From the NCBI RefSeq assembly GCF_023149135.1, contig NZ_JAIWJX010000002.1, positions 2,232,001-2,296,000 of the forward strand: a stretch of DNA of 64,000 nt, written 5' to 3'. Shown piece after piece: positions 50,452-59,099 of the stretch. The first letter of the stretch is position 1; each line of letters begins with the position of its first letter. The notes under the pieces are model-generated. The model was not told the origin of the DNA. It worked only from the letters and a program-made list of their open reading frames with translations, and made no database searches. This stretch comes from Fictibacillus marinisediminis. GTDB taxonomy: Bacteria; Bacillota; Bacilli; Bacillales; Fictibacillaceae. The position numbers were made by a program, and so were the translations under genes.

Positions 50452-50931
50452 TTGTTGAGGAAAAAGATAAAAGGATTTGTTATTTCCATAGCTATGATCT
50501 TAGCCGCGATTATCACGTCTTTCGGAACAAATGATCATCCTGCCTATGCAGAAAACCATTCGTATGACGGTAAGAGTCCTTACTACAATAATTGTGATGA
50601 CAGCGCGGTAACAAAAGATAAGAAATGGATTGATTCCGTTTCATATGTAGAGTTGAAATACAGCACTTCATGTAAAACCGCCTGGGCAAAAGTAACGATC
50701 ACCAAAAAAGCGACGTCATATTATGAGGCAGATGCGAGAATTGTGCGCAATACGGACGGCAAAGCCCTAACGTGTGACGGTTCAGGAGGAAACGGTGCAG
50801 TGAATAAAGGACAAACCTCCTGCTATACAGGAATGGTATATGATTATGCCCCAAGAAAATCGCAGGCACAGGGCAAACATGCCATTCCGAACAGTGATGC
50901 TTATAAGGTGGCAAAAACGATCTGGTATTAA
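50452..50931 (+). CDS. Secreted DUF2690 protein, copy 2
   Basis: A 159-residue paralogue of the gene before it, with signal peptide (IKGFVISIAMILAAIITSFG, cleavage after AYA). It keeps SYDGKSPYYNNCDDSAVTKD, TSCKTAWAKVTI, GSGGNGAVNKGQTSCYTGM and the same terminal WY. The four-cysteine pattern is the same. The tandem pair likely arose by duplication, yet the two are about half identical, so it is not recent. Start TTG 50452 or 50455 after AAGGAAAGGGTG. Confidence 0.8.
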   Translation: MLRKKIKGFVISIAMILAAIITSFGTNDHPAYAENHSYDGKSPYYNNCDDSAVTKDKKWIDSVSYVELKYSTSCKTAWAKVTITKKATSYYEADARIVRNTDGKALTCDGSGGNGAVNKGQTSCYTGMVYDYAPRKSQAQGKHAIPNSDAYKVAKTIWY

Positions 50932-50934
50932 GGA

Positions 50935-50976
50935 AAAGCGTCATGAGTTCAGTTTTGGACCTATGACGCTTTTTTT
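50935..50976 (+). terminator. Terminator after DUF2690 pair
   Basis: Stem AAAAGCGTCAT / ATGACGCTTTT with a long loop and T7. Confidence 0.85.
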
Positions 50977-51039
50977 AAATAGATAATTTAAGAAAGTGCC
51001 TGAAACAGTCCAATCATACTCTATGTGGTTTCCCCGTTT

Positions 51040-52233
51040 CTACGATTTAATCGTTTGAGAATTGGTGAACTGGTAATCATAACATAATTTGTACAGTTCC
51101 ATTAATTCGATCTCATCCGGCACCCTCGGATTATTGCCGGGACTTCCGCTAGCCAAGGCGTCTCTGGCCATCTTTTCTAGACTTTTCAAAAATTGCTCCT
51201 CCTTAATTCCCCATCCTTTCAAACTAGGAATATCAAGCTCGAGGCAAAGGGCTTTCATTTCTTCCACCAGTTTTTGCGCAGTTTCCCGTTTTGTAAGCCC
51301 TTTCGTTTCATTAAAAATTAAATCCCCGATGTCTGCGAGCCTCTCATAGCAAGCTTCTAGACTATACTCCAGAACAGCAGGAAGCAGCATAGCATTCGAG
51401 ATGCCATGAGGCACATTGAACAGGGCACCTATCGGTCGGGACATTCCATGAACCAAGCAGACCGATGAATTGGAAAATGCCATTCCTGCCTGGAGGGCAG
51501 CAAGTGACATTTTTTTCTTTGCTTCTATATTTTGAGGATCATGATAAGCATCTCGTATACTTTCCATTATGTGCCCGATGGCAGTTAACGCTAATGAATC
51601 GGTAAAAGGATGGGCACGTCTTGAAAGATACGCTTCAATAGCGTGAGTAAGGGCATCAATTCCGGTTGCTGCAGTTATACTTTTAGGTGAAGAAATGGTT
51701 AGGACCGGATCTACAATCGCTGCTGCCGGCATAAATGCGGGCTGTTTAATCATCATTTTAATATCCTGAACGGTATCGGTTATGATTGTTACATCAGTTG
51801 CTTCAGATCCGGTCCCAGCTGTGGTAGGAATAGCAATTAATGGAACGGCTGACTTCTGTGCAATTTTTCGGCTATTCATATAATCGCTGATGGATCCTCC
51901 ATTTGTACCAAGAACTGCAACCGCTTTTGCTGTATCAATACAACTTCCTCCACCTAAGCCAATAATAACGTTGCAGAACTCCGCTTTAAGCTTTTCCAGA
52001 GCTTCATAAACAAACAAATCTGTCGGCTCAGAATCGATTTCTAAATACATGACTGAGGATACTCCTGCTTCTGTTAAATGATGCTGGCATTCTTCAACGT
52101 ACATCAGCTTTTCCATAATTCGGTCGCTGATGATTAGTGCTTTATTTCCGAGTTTAGACGTTTCTCCCCCCACTTTCTTAAAAGAATGTTGTCCGTAGAG
52201 TATAGTTCTTGGCATTTGCAGAACTGAAACCAT
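51040..52233 (-). CDS. Iron-containing alcohol dehydrogenase
   Basis: The 397-residue group III dehydrogenase has IGLGGGSCIDTAKA, IPTTAGTGSEATD, ATGIDALTHAIE, VCLVHGMSRP and NVPHGISN, covering NAD(P) and metal sites. ATG 52233 follows AAGAAGGGGG; the frame extends upstream to 52269 without a binding site. It differs clearly from the one at 13614 and stands alone, so the substrate alcohol is unknown. Confidence 0.87.
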   Translation of the reverse strand: MVSVLQMPRTILYGQHSFKKVGGETSKLGNKALIISDRIMEKLMYVEECQHHLTEAGVSSVMYLEIDSEPTDLFVYEALEKLKAEFCNVIIGLGGGSCIDTAKAVAVLGTNGGSISDYMNSRKIAQKSAVPLIAIPTTAGTGSEATDVTIITDTVQDIKMMIKQPAFMPAAAIVDPVLTISSPKSITAATGIDALTHAIEAYLSRRAHPFTDSLALTAIGHIMESIRDAYHDPQNIEAKKKMSLAALQAGMAFSNSSVCLVHGMSRPIGALFNVPHGISNAMLLPAVLEYSLEACYERLADIGDLIFNETKGLTKRETAQKLVEEMKALCLELDIPSLKGWGIKEEQFLKSLEKMARDALASGSPGNNPRVPDEIELMELYKLCYDYQFTNSQTIKS

Positions 52234-52478
52234 AATAGCTACCCCCTTCTTAACAATGCTTTCTTCCATGCGTATTGCTTCGACAAGGTTAAGGAGATAC
52301 CCTTCCTGGCTTTTCCCGATCTTCCTTTTGCTGCGCTGTTATTTGTAACGCTGATGTGACCCTTGTCCATATTTCATCTGGATATCACAACTTTAGATGA
52401 TCGTATTGTGTCTTATCGGTCATATCGTAATCAGCATAAACTGAATACACCCATTTGGTTCTATAAACTAACAGTATG

Positions 52479-52507
52479 AAAAATAGAGCTAATGTTCGTT
52501 AGCTCTA
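52479..52507 (-). terminator. Terminator of the twin P-loop ATPase gene
   Basis: Stem TAGAGCTAA / TTAGCTCTA with TTTTTC following on the minus strand, 12 bases after the stop. Confidence 0.8.
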
Positions 52508-52518
52508 CTTGAATTGTT

Positions 52519-53613
52519 TTACTTATTTTGTTTCAAGCTCAGTTTTATTTCTTCTTCTACAAAGCCATAAAGACTAACAGATGTAGCAGTGTTTCTTATA
52601 CATTTAAGATTCTCAAGCTTAACCATCATGTTCCTTGCTTCCGCCAAATAAGAAATCGCTTCCCTCATTTTCTCTTTATAAGCTTTGGTTGTTCTTTCGA
52701 TTTCTGCAGCGAACTTTTCATCCGTACCAGGTGTAATACAAGTTTCGTACATATCAATGATTTCATCTGTTCCTCGTTCAGGGTCATATTCATGAGGTGC
52801 TGTGCTATCAAATATTGCGATGCCTTTTTCACGAAGGATGACCATGTCTAAACTGTTTGGATCAAATCCGCAGTGGTAAACCTCAACGTCGTATCCTTTT
52901 TCTTCTCCAGCAGCTGCAATCTGCTTCAGCATTGTTGATTTCCCTGATCCCGCTCTGCCTTTAATAAAATAACGTTTGCAAATATCCTCTGTTAGATTTT
53001 GAATATAGTCAACTGCACCATTTGGAGTTGCTGCACCTAAGAACCGATGTTTTACATTTGAAGTTTTTCCAGCTGTCTCCTCTCCATAGAAAAGGTCAAT
53101 CAGCTCATTCGTCAATTCATTGGCTTTAGCAAAACTCATGTTAGCAATATAGATATCTTCAATGTCATCATGTGCTTTAAGTGATTCTGCAAATGTTGTA
53201 TATGCTTTTTGAAATTTTGCGGAAATGTCCATATTAAGCTGATGAATTTCATCAATATGTTCAGAAAGATTTTTAGTGGTCCTTTCATTCTCAAGAATGG
53301 TTATTTGCAAATTTTCGCTTGCTGCCTGTTTGAGAATCTCAGGGACTGCATCGTCAATAATTCCAACACCAGCATCAGGAACGATTAACCCTTCTGTCCA
53401 TTCATTATTAGATGCGCAATGCAAATATTCAATAGTATATCCTTCTGCTCTTAATGTTTCACCTACTGTATTCATGAATGCAGATTTATCTGATCGTAAC
53501 CCTCCTTGAAGCAAAAACACTCGTTTCAAACCCCTTAATGCAGAGTCATAAAGACTAATATATCCTTTAGCTGTATTTCCACCTGCATAATAATGGAGCA
53601 CTTTTCCTCCCAT
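52519..53613 (-). CDS. Twin P-loop ATPase-like protein, unknown function
   Basis: The protein of about 364 residues has two related halves. The second has a full Walker A, FIKGRAGSGKSTMLKQIA, and a Walker B-like GIAIFDSTAPHEY. The first has a decayed loop, LLQGGLRSDKSAFMNTVG, with matching VGIIDDAVPE. Such proteins are known as conserved hypothetical ATPases of Firmicutes, with no proven job. ATG 53613 follows AAAGGGTGATTGG; the frame extends to 53643 without a better site. Confidence 0.75.
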   Translation of the reverse strand: MGGKVLHYYAGGNTAKGYISLYDSALRGLKRVFLLQGGLRSDKSAFMNTVGETLRAEGYTIEYLHCASNNEWTEGLIVPDAGVGIIDDAVPEILKQAASENLQITILENERTTKNLSEHIDEIHQLNMDISAKFQKAYTTFAESLKAHDDIEDIYIANMSFAKANELTNELIDLFYGEETAGKTSNVKHRFLGAATPNGAVDYIQNLTEDICKRYFIKGRAGSGKSTMLKQIAAAGEEKGYDVEVYHCGFDPNSLDMVILREKGIAIFDSTAPHEYDPERGTDEIIDMYETCITPGTDEKFAAEIERTTKAYKEKMREAISYLAEARNMMVKLENLKCIRNTATSVSLYGFVEEEIKLSLKQNK

Positions 53614-53705
53614 CCAATCACCCTTTCCCTTTTCTGCTAACATATGTTCACCATGAATAAGGGTGAATGCCTACCTTTAAAAAGATAAAGCTCTTTTCTA
53701 AAAGA

Positions 53706-53952
53706 TTGTTGCTTTTGGGTCATTTTGGTAAACAGCCTTCATTGACAAGTGATTGGAGTGTAAGGTGCGAGACTCCTCGAAAATGAATTTCACATTTTCT
53801 TCGTGCGATATAACGCTGCCGAAGCCTTCCTTGTCCTGCGGGAAAAGCGGGACAGGTGAGACCCACAGGCGCGTGCGCCGAGGAGGCTCACCGCATGCCC
53901 CGCGGAAAGCGAGCATCCTGAAACGGAAATCAACTACTCCTAAGAGCAACAA
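53706..53952. repeat. MITE-like Bacillaceae dispersed repeat
   Basis: A GC-rich 247-bp block bounded by imperfect 14-bp inverted ends, TTGTTGCTTTTGGG and CCTAAGAGCAACAA (12 of 14 pair). Inside are GCGGGAAAAGCGGGACAG, GGCGCGTGCGCC and GCCCCGCGGAAAGCGAGC, a pattern I recall as repeated many times in genomes of this family. It seems to carry an extra stretch of about 55 bases (53778-53832) with a GAAAATG / CATTTTC hairpin. Open frames inside it are shadows. Confidence 0.65.
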
Positions 53953-54345
53953 AGGTTACGAAAACAGCAAAAGATAAAAAGCTTTTTCTAGACCATTACC
54001 TAACTTTCCAACCTCTTCTATTTCTTTTACAAGCTTATGGTTGCCCTTGATGATCTCAGGGAAATAAGCGTTTGCCAAAACAAAAACTAAGCGATCCAAA
54101 TACAGGTTTAATGTTTATTTAATAATTCTTTATAATCTAAACACTCATCTTTTATATTTACGTATTAAACTATTAATTGAAAGAACGGTCATGAATGCCT
54201 ATTGTCCTTTACGCCAACGGCATCTTAACCATGTGTTTCATTACAATACTCAAAAATACATAACAGGTTGGACGATATTCGCGACTCTGACAGTGACCGA
54301 TTAATCTTTTAATGAAGATATTAGATAACGTTGAAGGAGGAAACG
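53953..54345 (+). other. Gap between repeat and rsbV-like gene
   Basis: AT-rich sequence with no recognisable gene. It ends with GTTGAAGGAGGAAACG, a strong binding site for the short ORF at 54346. Confidence 0.45.
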
Positions 54346-54462
54346 ATGACATTAACCAACGAACAAATTCTTACTGAGTTATCGGATCATCAACGAGCCA
54401 TAGCTAAAACAGGTGGCCCTGCAATTACAGTAAAGTCTTTCTCCTGGAGTATTGCCTTATGA
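54346..54462 (+). CDS. 38-codon ORF coupled to the RsbV-like gene
   Basis: ATG 54346 follows GAAGGAGGAAACG. The product starts MTLTNEQILTELSDHQRAIA and ends VKSFSWSIAL, and its stop overlaps the next start (ATGA). It may be a leader peptide that couples translation, or the head of a truncated gene. No family is recognised. Confidence 0.4.
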   Translation: MTLTNEQILTELSDHQRAIAKTGGPAITVKSFSWSIAL

Positions 54463-54821
54463 GTATGTCAATGGGGAATGTCATGGATCTTAAAATTACA
54501 CATGAAAAATTGAACGGCACTCATTATTTAGAATTAGAAGGAGAAGTTCAGAGCTACACGGCACCCAAGTTAAAAAAAATACTTGACCCCTTATCAGAAA
54601 AAACTAAACAAGACATAATTATTGATGTTGAAAAGATTGATTTCATAGATAGTGTTGGGTTAGGAGTTTTCGCTGGAGTGCTTAGATCAACGAACAGGAA
54701 CAACAGTACGTTAATGCTAAGAGGCATGACGAATCGCGTCCGCCGATTATTTGAGGTAACAGGACTTATAGAAATGGTTGAAGCCAGCAAGAACAAGAAG
54801 ACCATAAGCTTCTTATCATAG
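54459..54821 (+). CDS. STAS-domain anti-sigma factor antagonist (RsbV-like)
   Basis: The 120-residue STAS protein has IDVEKIDFIDSVGLGVFAGV, with the phosphorylatable serine in DSVGLG, and ends with GLIEMVEASKNKK. RsbV/SpoIIAA proteins bind an anti-sigma kinase when unphosphorylated and so free the sigma factor. No rsbW or sigB follows, so this is an orphan paralogue. Several in-frame ATGs exist; 54459 and 54465 are most likely. Confidence 0.85.
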   Translation: MSMSMGNVMDLKITHEKLNGTHYLELEGEVQSYTAPKLKKILDPLSEKTKQDIIIDVEKIDFIDSVGLGVFAGVLRSTNRNNSTLMLRGMTNRVRRLFEVTGLIEMVEASKNKKTISFLS

Positions 54822-54973
54822 ATCCTAAAGGTCAAAATATTAGATAGCCTATCCCATTACTAGACTCAATGTTCTTATATTAAATTGAATAAAAAGTCTC
54901 ATTCTACTCCTCATTTTCTTTGTATATGCATGATGGTGAAACAAAAATTCAATGCTATTTTGAGGGGAATGAG

Positions 54974-55369
54974 ATGATGAAGCTAATTCGTGTCTGGTAT
55001 TGGGTCTTCACAGCATTATTAGCAGCCTTAATGCTCGCAGGTTCCATTCCTGATATTCTCTCTGTTTCTGCTGCTGTGGATTTATTTAATCGTTTAGGCT
55101 ATCCAGACTATCTTTTGCCTTTTCTCGGCATTGCCAAATTGTTGGGTGTAATCGCCATTCTGGTGCCAGGCTTTCCAAGATTAAAAGAGTGGGCCTACGC
55201 CGGTTTTTTCTTCGATCTGGCCGGTGCGATGTATTCTACGATCGCTGTTGGAGATCCCTTCAGGTCATGGATAATCTTTTTTGTAGGATTTATCTTGATT
55301 GCCGGTTCGTACGTTTTCCATCATAAGAAGTTAGCTGGAGTAACAATGACAGATTCAACCCACACTTAA
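54974..55369 (+). CDS. DoxX-family membrane protein
   Basis: The 131-residue protein has four membrane helices in the DoxX pattern: RVWYWVFTALLAALMLAGS, LGYPDYLLPFLGIAKLLGVI, WAYAGFFFDLAGAMYS, IIFFVGFILIAGSYVF. DoxX-like proteins have been linked to redox stress but are mostly uncharacterised. ATG 54974 follows TTTGAGGGGAATGAG; earlier frame lacks a site. Confidence 0.8.
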   Translation: MMKLIRVWYWVFTALLAALMLAGSIPDILSVSAAVDLFNRLGYPDYLLPFLGIAKLLGVIAILVPGFPRLKEWAYAGFFFDLAGAMYSTIAVGDPFRSWIIFFVGFILIAGSYVFHHKKLAGVTMTDSTHT

Positions 55370-55390
55370 ATCCCGATTTCATCAAACCTC

Positions 55391-55426
55391 AAAAGGCAGT
55401 TCCTGTTATAACAGGAACTGCCTTTA
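55391..55426. terminator. Bidirectional terminator
   Basis: Arms AAAGGCAGTTCCTGTT and AACAGGAACTGCCTTT form a perfect palindromic stem between the convergent DoxX and M20 genes. Confidence 0.9.
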
Positions 55427-55441
55427 ATGATTTGTTAGGAG

Positions 55442-56656
55442 CTATTTCAAAAAATTATGTGCGGAAAGAGTGTAAAGTTTCACAGTTTCAACAAGTTCTT
55501 TAATATCAACATATTCATCGGCATGGTGCGGGATATGACGATCACCTGCTCCTGTTGTAACGATTGGCACCCCTGCAAGATGAAGAAAAGTACCATCTGT
55601 TGCACCTGGTACACCGTTATAAACAGGATCCTTGCCCGTAACTTGGGTATAGGCCTGTGCCATAGCTTGTACAACGTCATGATCTTTTGGCGTCTCTGTC
55701 CAAGGACGGTCTTCAATCAGTTCCAGTGTTGCTTTAAAATCATGATCTTCTTCACTAAGCTGCTCAATAATATCTTCAATTTTGCTTCTTAATTGCTCAT
55801 GCTCCTGTCCAGGAACCGTCCGAATATCAAGAGTGGTCATACATTGTGCAGGAACTACATTGATTTGCGGTTCACCCTTTACTGGCGCTTGGAGAATTGT
55901 AGGCGTGATACTTGGCCATCCGAGATAAGGATGTTCTCCCAGCCGTTCTTTTTCTGTTTGTTCAAGTTTATCCAATTCTACGATTAATTTAGCCATTCTT
56001 GTAACAGGATTGATCCCTGTGAGCGGCATAGCGCCATGAGCCATTTTTCCGTATGTTTTCAAAGCGATCCTCATCGCACCTTTTTGGGTAATGCATAGCT
56101 GATTCTCCTCTGGTTCACAAATAATGGCTCCATCCACATCATTCGCCCAGCCATTCTTTATAAAATGTTTAATCCCAATCATCATGCCTTCTTCGTCACA
56201 TGGAATACAAAGTATAATCCTACCTTTGAATGCTGCTCCTGATTTTTTCATAGAATGAACAGCAGAAATCGCAGCCGCCAAATTCCCTTTTGTATCACAT
56301 GAACCTCTTCCATAAATTTTACCGTTACTGATTTCTCCCCCAAAGGGGGCATACGTCCAGGAGTCCAGGTCTCCTTCAGTTACCACATCTGTATGCCCTT
56401 CAAACAGGAGGGTTTTTCCGGGAATACCAGAGTCATAGATTGCTATAACATTCGGGCGTCCAGGCACTACTTCTTCATAGTACACTTCTAATCCGATGTC
56501 CTTAAGATAATCAACTATGAAACGGGCTACCTTTTCTTCGTTTCCGTCTTCAAGATTTGGGCGATAAACACTTTTAATACGGATAAGGCTTCTTGTCAGT
56601 TCGACTACTTCTTTTTCATCAACATATTGCAGAATAGATTCTATAGCAGTTGTCAT
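55442..56656 (-). CDS. M20 family deacylase/peptidase (ArgE/DapE type)
   Basis: The protein of about 404 residues has the metal-binding LFEGHTDVVTEGD, YGRGSCDTKGNLA and catalytic CDEEGMMIG, then a dimerisation domain and final HIPHHADEYV. The family hydrolyses N-acyl amino acids or related amides with zinc. ATG 56656 follows GGAAAGGAAGGGAG and overlaps the P1 peptidase stop by four bases. As last gene of the ECF operon it probably processes the imported compound. Confidence 0.87.
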   Translation of the reverse strand: MTTAIESILQYVDEKEVVELTRSLIRIKSVYRPNLEDGNEEKVARFIVDYLKDIGLEVYYEEVVPGRPNVIAIYDSGIPGKTLLFEGHTDVVTEGDLDSWTYAPFGGEISNGKIYGRGSCDTKGNLAAAISAVHSMKKSGAAFKGRIILCIPCDEEGMMIGIKHFIKNGWANDVDGAIICEPEENQLCITQKGAMRIALKTYGKMAHGAMPLTGINPVTRMAKLIVELDKLEQTEKERLGEHPYLGWPSITPTILQAPVKGEPQINVVPAQCMTTLDIRTVPGQEHEQLRSKIEDIIEQLSEEDHDFKATLELIEDRPWTETPKDHDVVQAMAQAYTQVTGKDPVYNGVPGATDGTFLHLAGVPIVTTGAGDRHIPHHADEYVDIKELVETVKLYTLSAHNFLK

Positions 56657-57642
56657 TGCTCCCTTCCTTTCCAAAGTGATTTTTTGACATCTTTACTTGA
56701 TGGAAAGTTCTTGATTCCTTCAGCATTCATAATGGCCTGGATGACTGCCTGTGCTAAAACGTCTCCAGCAATGGTTCCAATCAGATCAACAGAAGCACTC
56801 ATATCTCCAGTAGCCAAAGAAAATATGGTGTCCCCATCATACATCGTATGCACAGGATAAATCGTTCTCGCTAATCCGTCATGAGCCATGGAGGCTACTT
56901 TCGAAGCTTGTGACTTCGTTAACTTAGCGTTGCACGCGACAACTCCGATCGTTGTATTTGTGCCAGCTGCCAAGGGAAATTCGGGTTGCTCAATCATCCA
57001 TTCTAAGCTGCTTCTTATATTCCCTTGGTCATCTCTTGCACCCGCAATGACTTCTCCAGTTTCAGGATTTCGAATCTCCCCTATGGCATTAACGGCAACA
57101 ATCGCACCCACAATTAAACCACTGGGTAAAATTAAAGACGCCGAACCGAGACCTCCCTTCATTGCTCGATGATGGCCAGCTACTTTACCAACCGTAGCCC
57201 CGCATCCTGCTCCTGAATTACCAAGTGGAAAATGTCCCCTTTTCGCGTTGGATGCTGCCTGATAACCCATTTCCCGATCTGGCCTTGCTGAAGGGTCACC
57301 AACAGGCAAATCAAACAGTACAGCTGACGGAACAATCGGAACAACTCCTACTCCAACGTCCAAACCAATCCTTTTGTCCTCTAAAAACTTCATGACCCCG
57401 CTTGCTGCATCCAGACCATAGGCACTTCCTCCCGCCAGGCAAATGCCGTGCACTTGCTCAACAAGATTCAGCGGGTGAAGCAGATCCGTTTCCCGAGTCC
57501 CTGGAGCTGCCCCCCGAACATCTACACCACAAACGACGCCTTTTTCCATTATTAAAACAGTACAGCCTGTATAACCTATACTGTCTTCTTCATTGCCAAC
57601 TTTAATGCCAGGGACATCAGTAACATTTTGAAAACATTCCAC
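56653..57642 (-). CDS. P1 family peptidase (DmpA/BapA-like)
   Basis: The 329-residue N-terminal nucleophile enzyme has TDVPGIKVGN at the start, GGSAYGLDAASGVM, GNSGAGCGATVGK and the autocleavage region MKGGLGSASLILPSG, where the serine becomes the new N-terminus of the beta chain. Relatives release N-terminal D- or beta-amino acids from peptides. The GTG start overlaps the S-component stop. It pairs with the M20 enzyme to suggest an unusual amide or beta-peptide as operon substrate. Confidence 0.87.
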   Translation of the reverse strand: MECFQNVTDVPGIKVGNEEDSIGYTGCTVLIMEKGVVCGVDVRGAAPGTRETDLLHPLNLVEQVHGICLAGGSAYGLDAASGVMKFLEDKRIGLDVGVGVVPIVPSAVLFDLPVGDPSARPDREMGYQAASNAKRGHFPLGNSGAGCGATVGKVAGHHRAMKGGLGSASLILPSGLIVGAIVAVNAIGEIRNPETGEVIAGARDDQGNIRSSLEWMIEQPEFPLAAGTNTTIGVVACNAKLTKSQASKVASMAHDGLARTIYPVHTMYDGDTIFSLATGDMSASVDLIGTIAGDVLAQAVIQAIMNAEGIKNFPSSKDVKKSLWKGREQ

Positions 57643-58199
57643 TACATATCTCCAGAAATCTTGGATTTTCTGTTCCCGCTATGATCCAGCTTTTTCCAAG
57701 CTGCAACTACTGCCAGGGTAATGATTACGGAGACTATAGCTTCCGGTATGCCATTAGTAACCGCAATTGTAACCGCAACACCCGGTGCAATATAGCCTCT
57801 AACCACCGCCATGATTAAAACGAGGAGCGTATTGGTAAAAGCTCCGATAAAGCCAGCCACTCCAATAGCGGCATATTCGTTGACTCTACGAAGTGAAATA
57901 TAAGAGAAGTAAGCAGTGACACCAATAAACAATCGAGGAAGGATGGCCACTAGTGGATCCTTGAATAGTGGTATCGTTGCATCCAAAAAAGATGAAACAC
58001 CGAAGATTAATCCAATAACCAGTCCAACAAATGGCCCTTGCATAACTCCTCCAATGATTGCAGGAACATGCATGATGGTTGCGTTTCCTGCTGCTGTTGG
58101 AACAGGAATAAAACCTAACCGAGTGACACCAAGCAAAATAGCTACCGCTCCTAAGACACCTGCAATGACAATCTTTCTTGTGGTTAATCCTCTTTCCAT
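57642..58199 (-). CDS. ECF transporter S component (substrate-binding)
   Basis: The 185-residue membrane protein has six helices and the S-component pattern: LGVTRLGFIPVPTAAGNATI, HVPAIIGGVMQGPFVGLVIG and a C-terminal IPEAIVSVIITLAVVAAW. Closest in style to the general ECF S family without assigned vitamin. The ligand is unknown. It is encoded with its own A and T genes, the layout of a dedicated (group I) ECF transporter. Confidence 0.85.
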   Translation of the reverse strand: MERGLTTRKIVIAGVLGAVAILLGVTRLGFIPVPTAAGNATIMHVPAIIGGVMQGPFVGLVIGLIFGVSSFLDATIPLFKDPLVAILPRLFIGVTAYFSYISLRRVNEYAAIGVAGFIGAFTNTLLVLIMAVVRGYIAPGVAVTIAVTNGIPEAIVSVIITLAVVAAWKKLDHSGNRKSKISGDM

Positions 58200-58248
58200 T
58201 CGATTACCCTCCTTATTTTTTTACAGAATGATAGTTTGGTAGTGATCT

Positions 58249-59097
58249 CTAGTAGGGAAAAGGGAATACTAGTAAGAATGCAGCGAATAAAATACAAAAA
58301 AGAATAGCTATATAATCTTTGGTTTGAGCCTTATACTTTGTGTAAATTGACCGTTCACTTCCTGGGGTATAGCACCTTGCTTCCATTGCGAGCACTAAGT
58401 CCTCTGCCCGGGACATAGCAACATTGAATAATGGAATAATAATAGGGAATACATCTTTTGTTCTTTGGATAATTCTCCACCAGGCACCCGTTCCAAACTC
58501 CGCTCCTCTGGATGCTTGGGCCTTCATCATTTTTTCCATTTCCATAGCAAACGTTGGAACAAAACGGATTGCTATCGTAATAATCAGCGCAAATTCATGA
58601 ACCGGAAACTTTACATGCTTTAATGGTCTTAATAAACTCTCAATCCCATGTGTAATTTGTGTTGTAGAAGTACTTAAGGTTAGTACACTGCTTAAAAAGA
58701 TGATCTCGATAAAACGAAAGGCAGAAACAACGACTAGCCTTATGCTGTCACTTGTTATCAGAATAAATCCATAATCCACTAAAACTGTTCCACCAGAAGC
58801 AACTTTGGTATAGAACAACAATTGCAGCACCGCTAATATCAAAATGAATGGGATTGCAGGCTTGACCCCTGATAAACCATAGTTAATGGGAATACGTGAC
58901 ATGTAAAATAGCCAACAGGCAAATGCAAGAGCAATAATATTACCTCCGTAGGTGTCACATACTGCCATTGCAATGACTAGAATCGTGAAGGCTAAAAGCT
59001 TTACGCGGGGATCCATACGATGAACAAGTGAACCAGTAGGCAAGTACTGACCAATCGTTATATTGCGTGTTAATTCAAATTCAAAACCAGCCAACAT
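58249..59097 (-). CDS. ecfT: ECF transporter T component
   Basis: The protein of about 282 residues has five to six helices, HRMDPRVKLLAFTILVIAM at the start, and two Ala-Arg-Gly-type coupling motifs: QASRGAEFG and EARCYTPG, the second altered from ARG to ARC. These helices dock into the two ATPases. ATG 59097 follows AGGAGGTGATA; GTG 59103 lies inside the binding site. Confidence 0.87.
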   Translation of the reverse strand: MLAGFEFELTRNITIGQYLPTGSLVHRMDPRVKLLAFTILVIAMAVCDTYGGNIIALAFACWLFYMSRIPINYGLSGVKPAIPFILILAVLQLLFYTKVASGGTVLVDYGFILITSDSIRLVVVSAFRFIEIIFLSSVLTLSTSTTQITHGIESLLRPLKHVKFPVHEFALIITIAIRFVPTFAMEMEKMMKAQASRGAEFGTGAWWRIIQRTKDVFPIIIPLFNVAMSRAEDLVLAMEARCYTPGSERSIYTKYKAQTKDYIAILFCILFAAFLLVFPFPY

Positions 59098-59099
59098 TA

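Noticed and set aside
53698..53977. Short frames on both strands within the GC-rich block at 53.7-53.95 kb
   Set aside because: They lie inside a MITE-like non-coding repeat and give arginine-rich nonsense.
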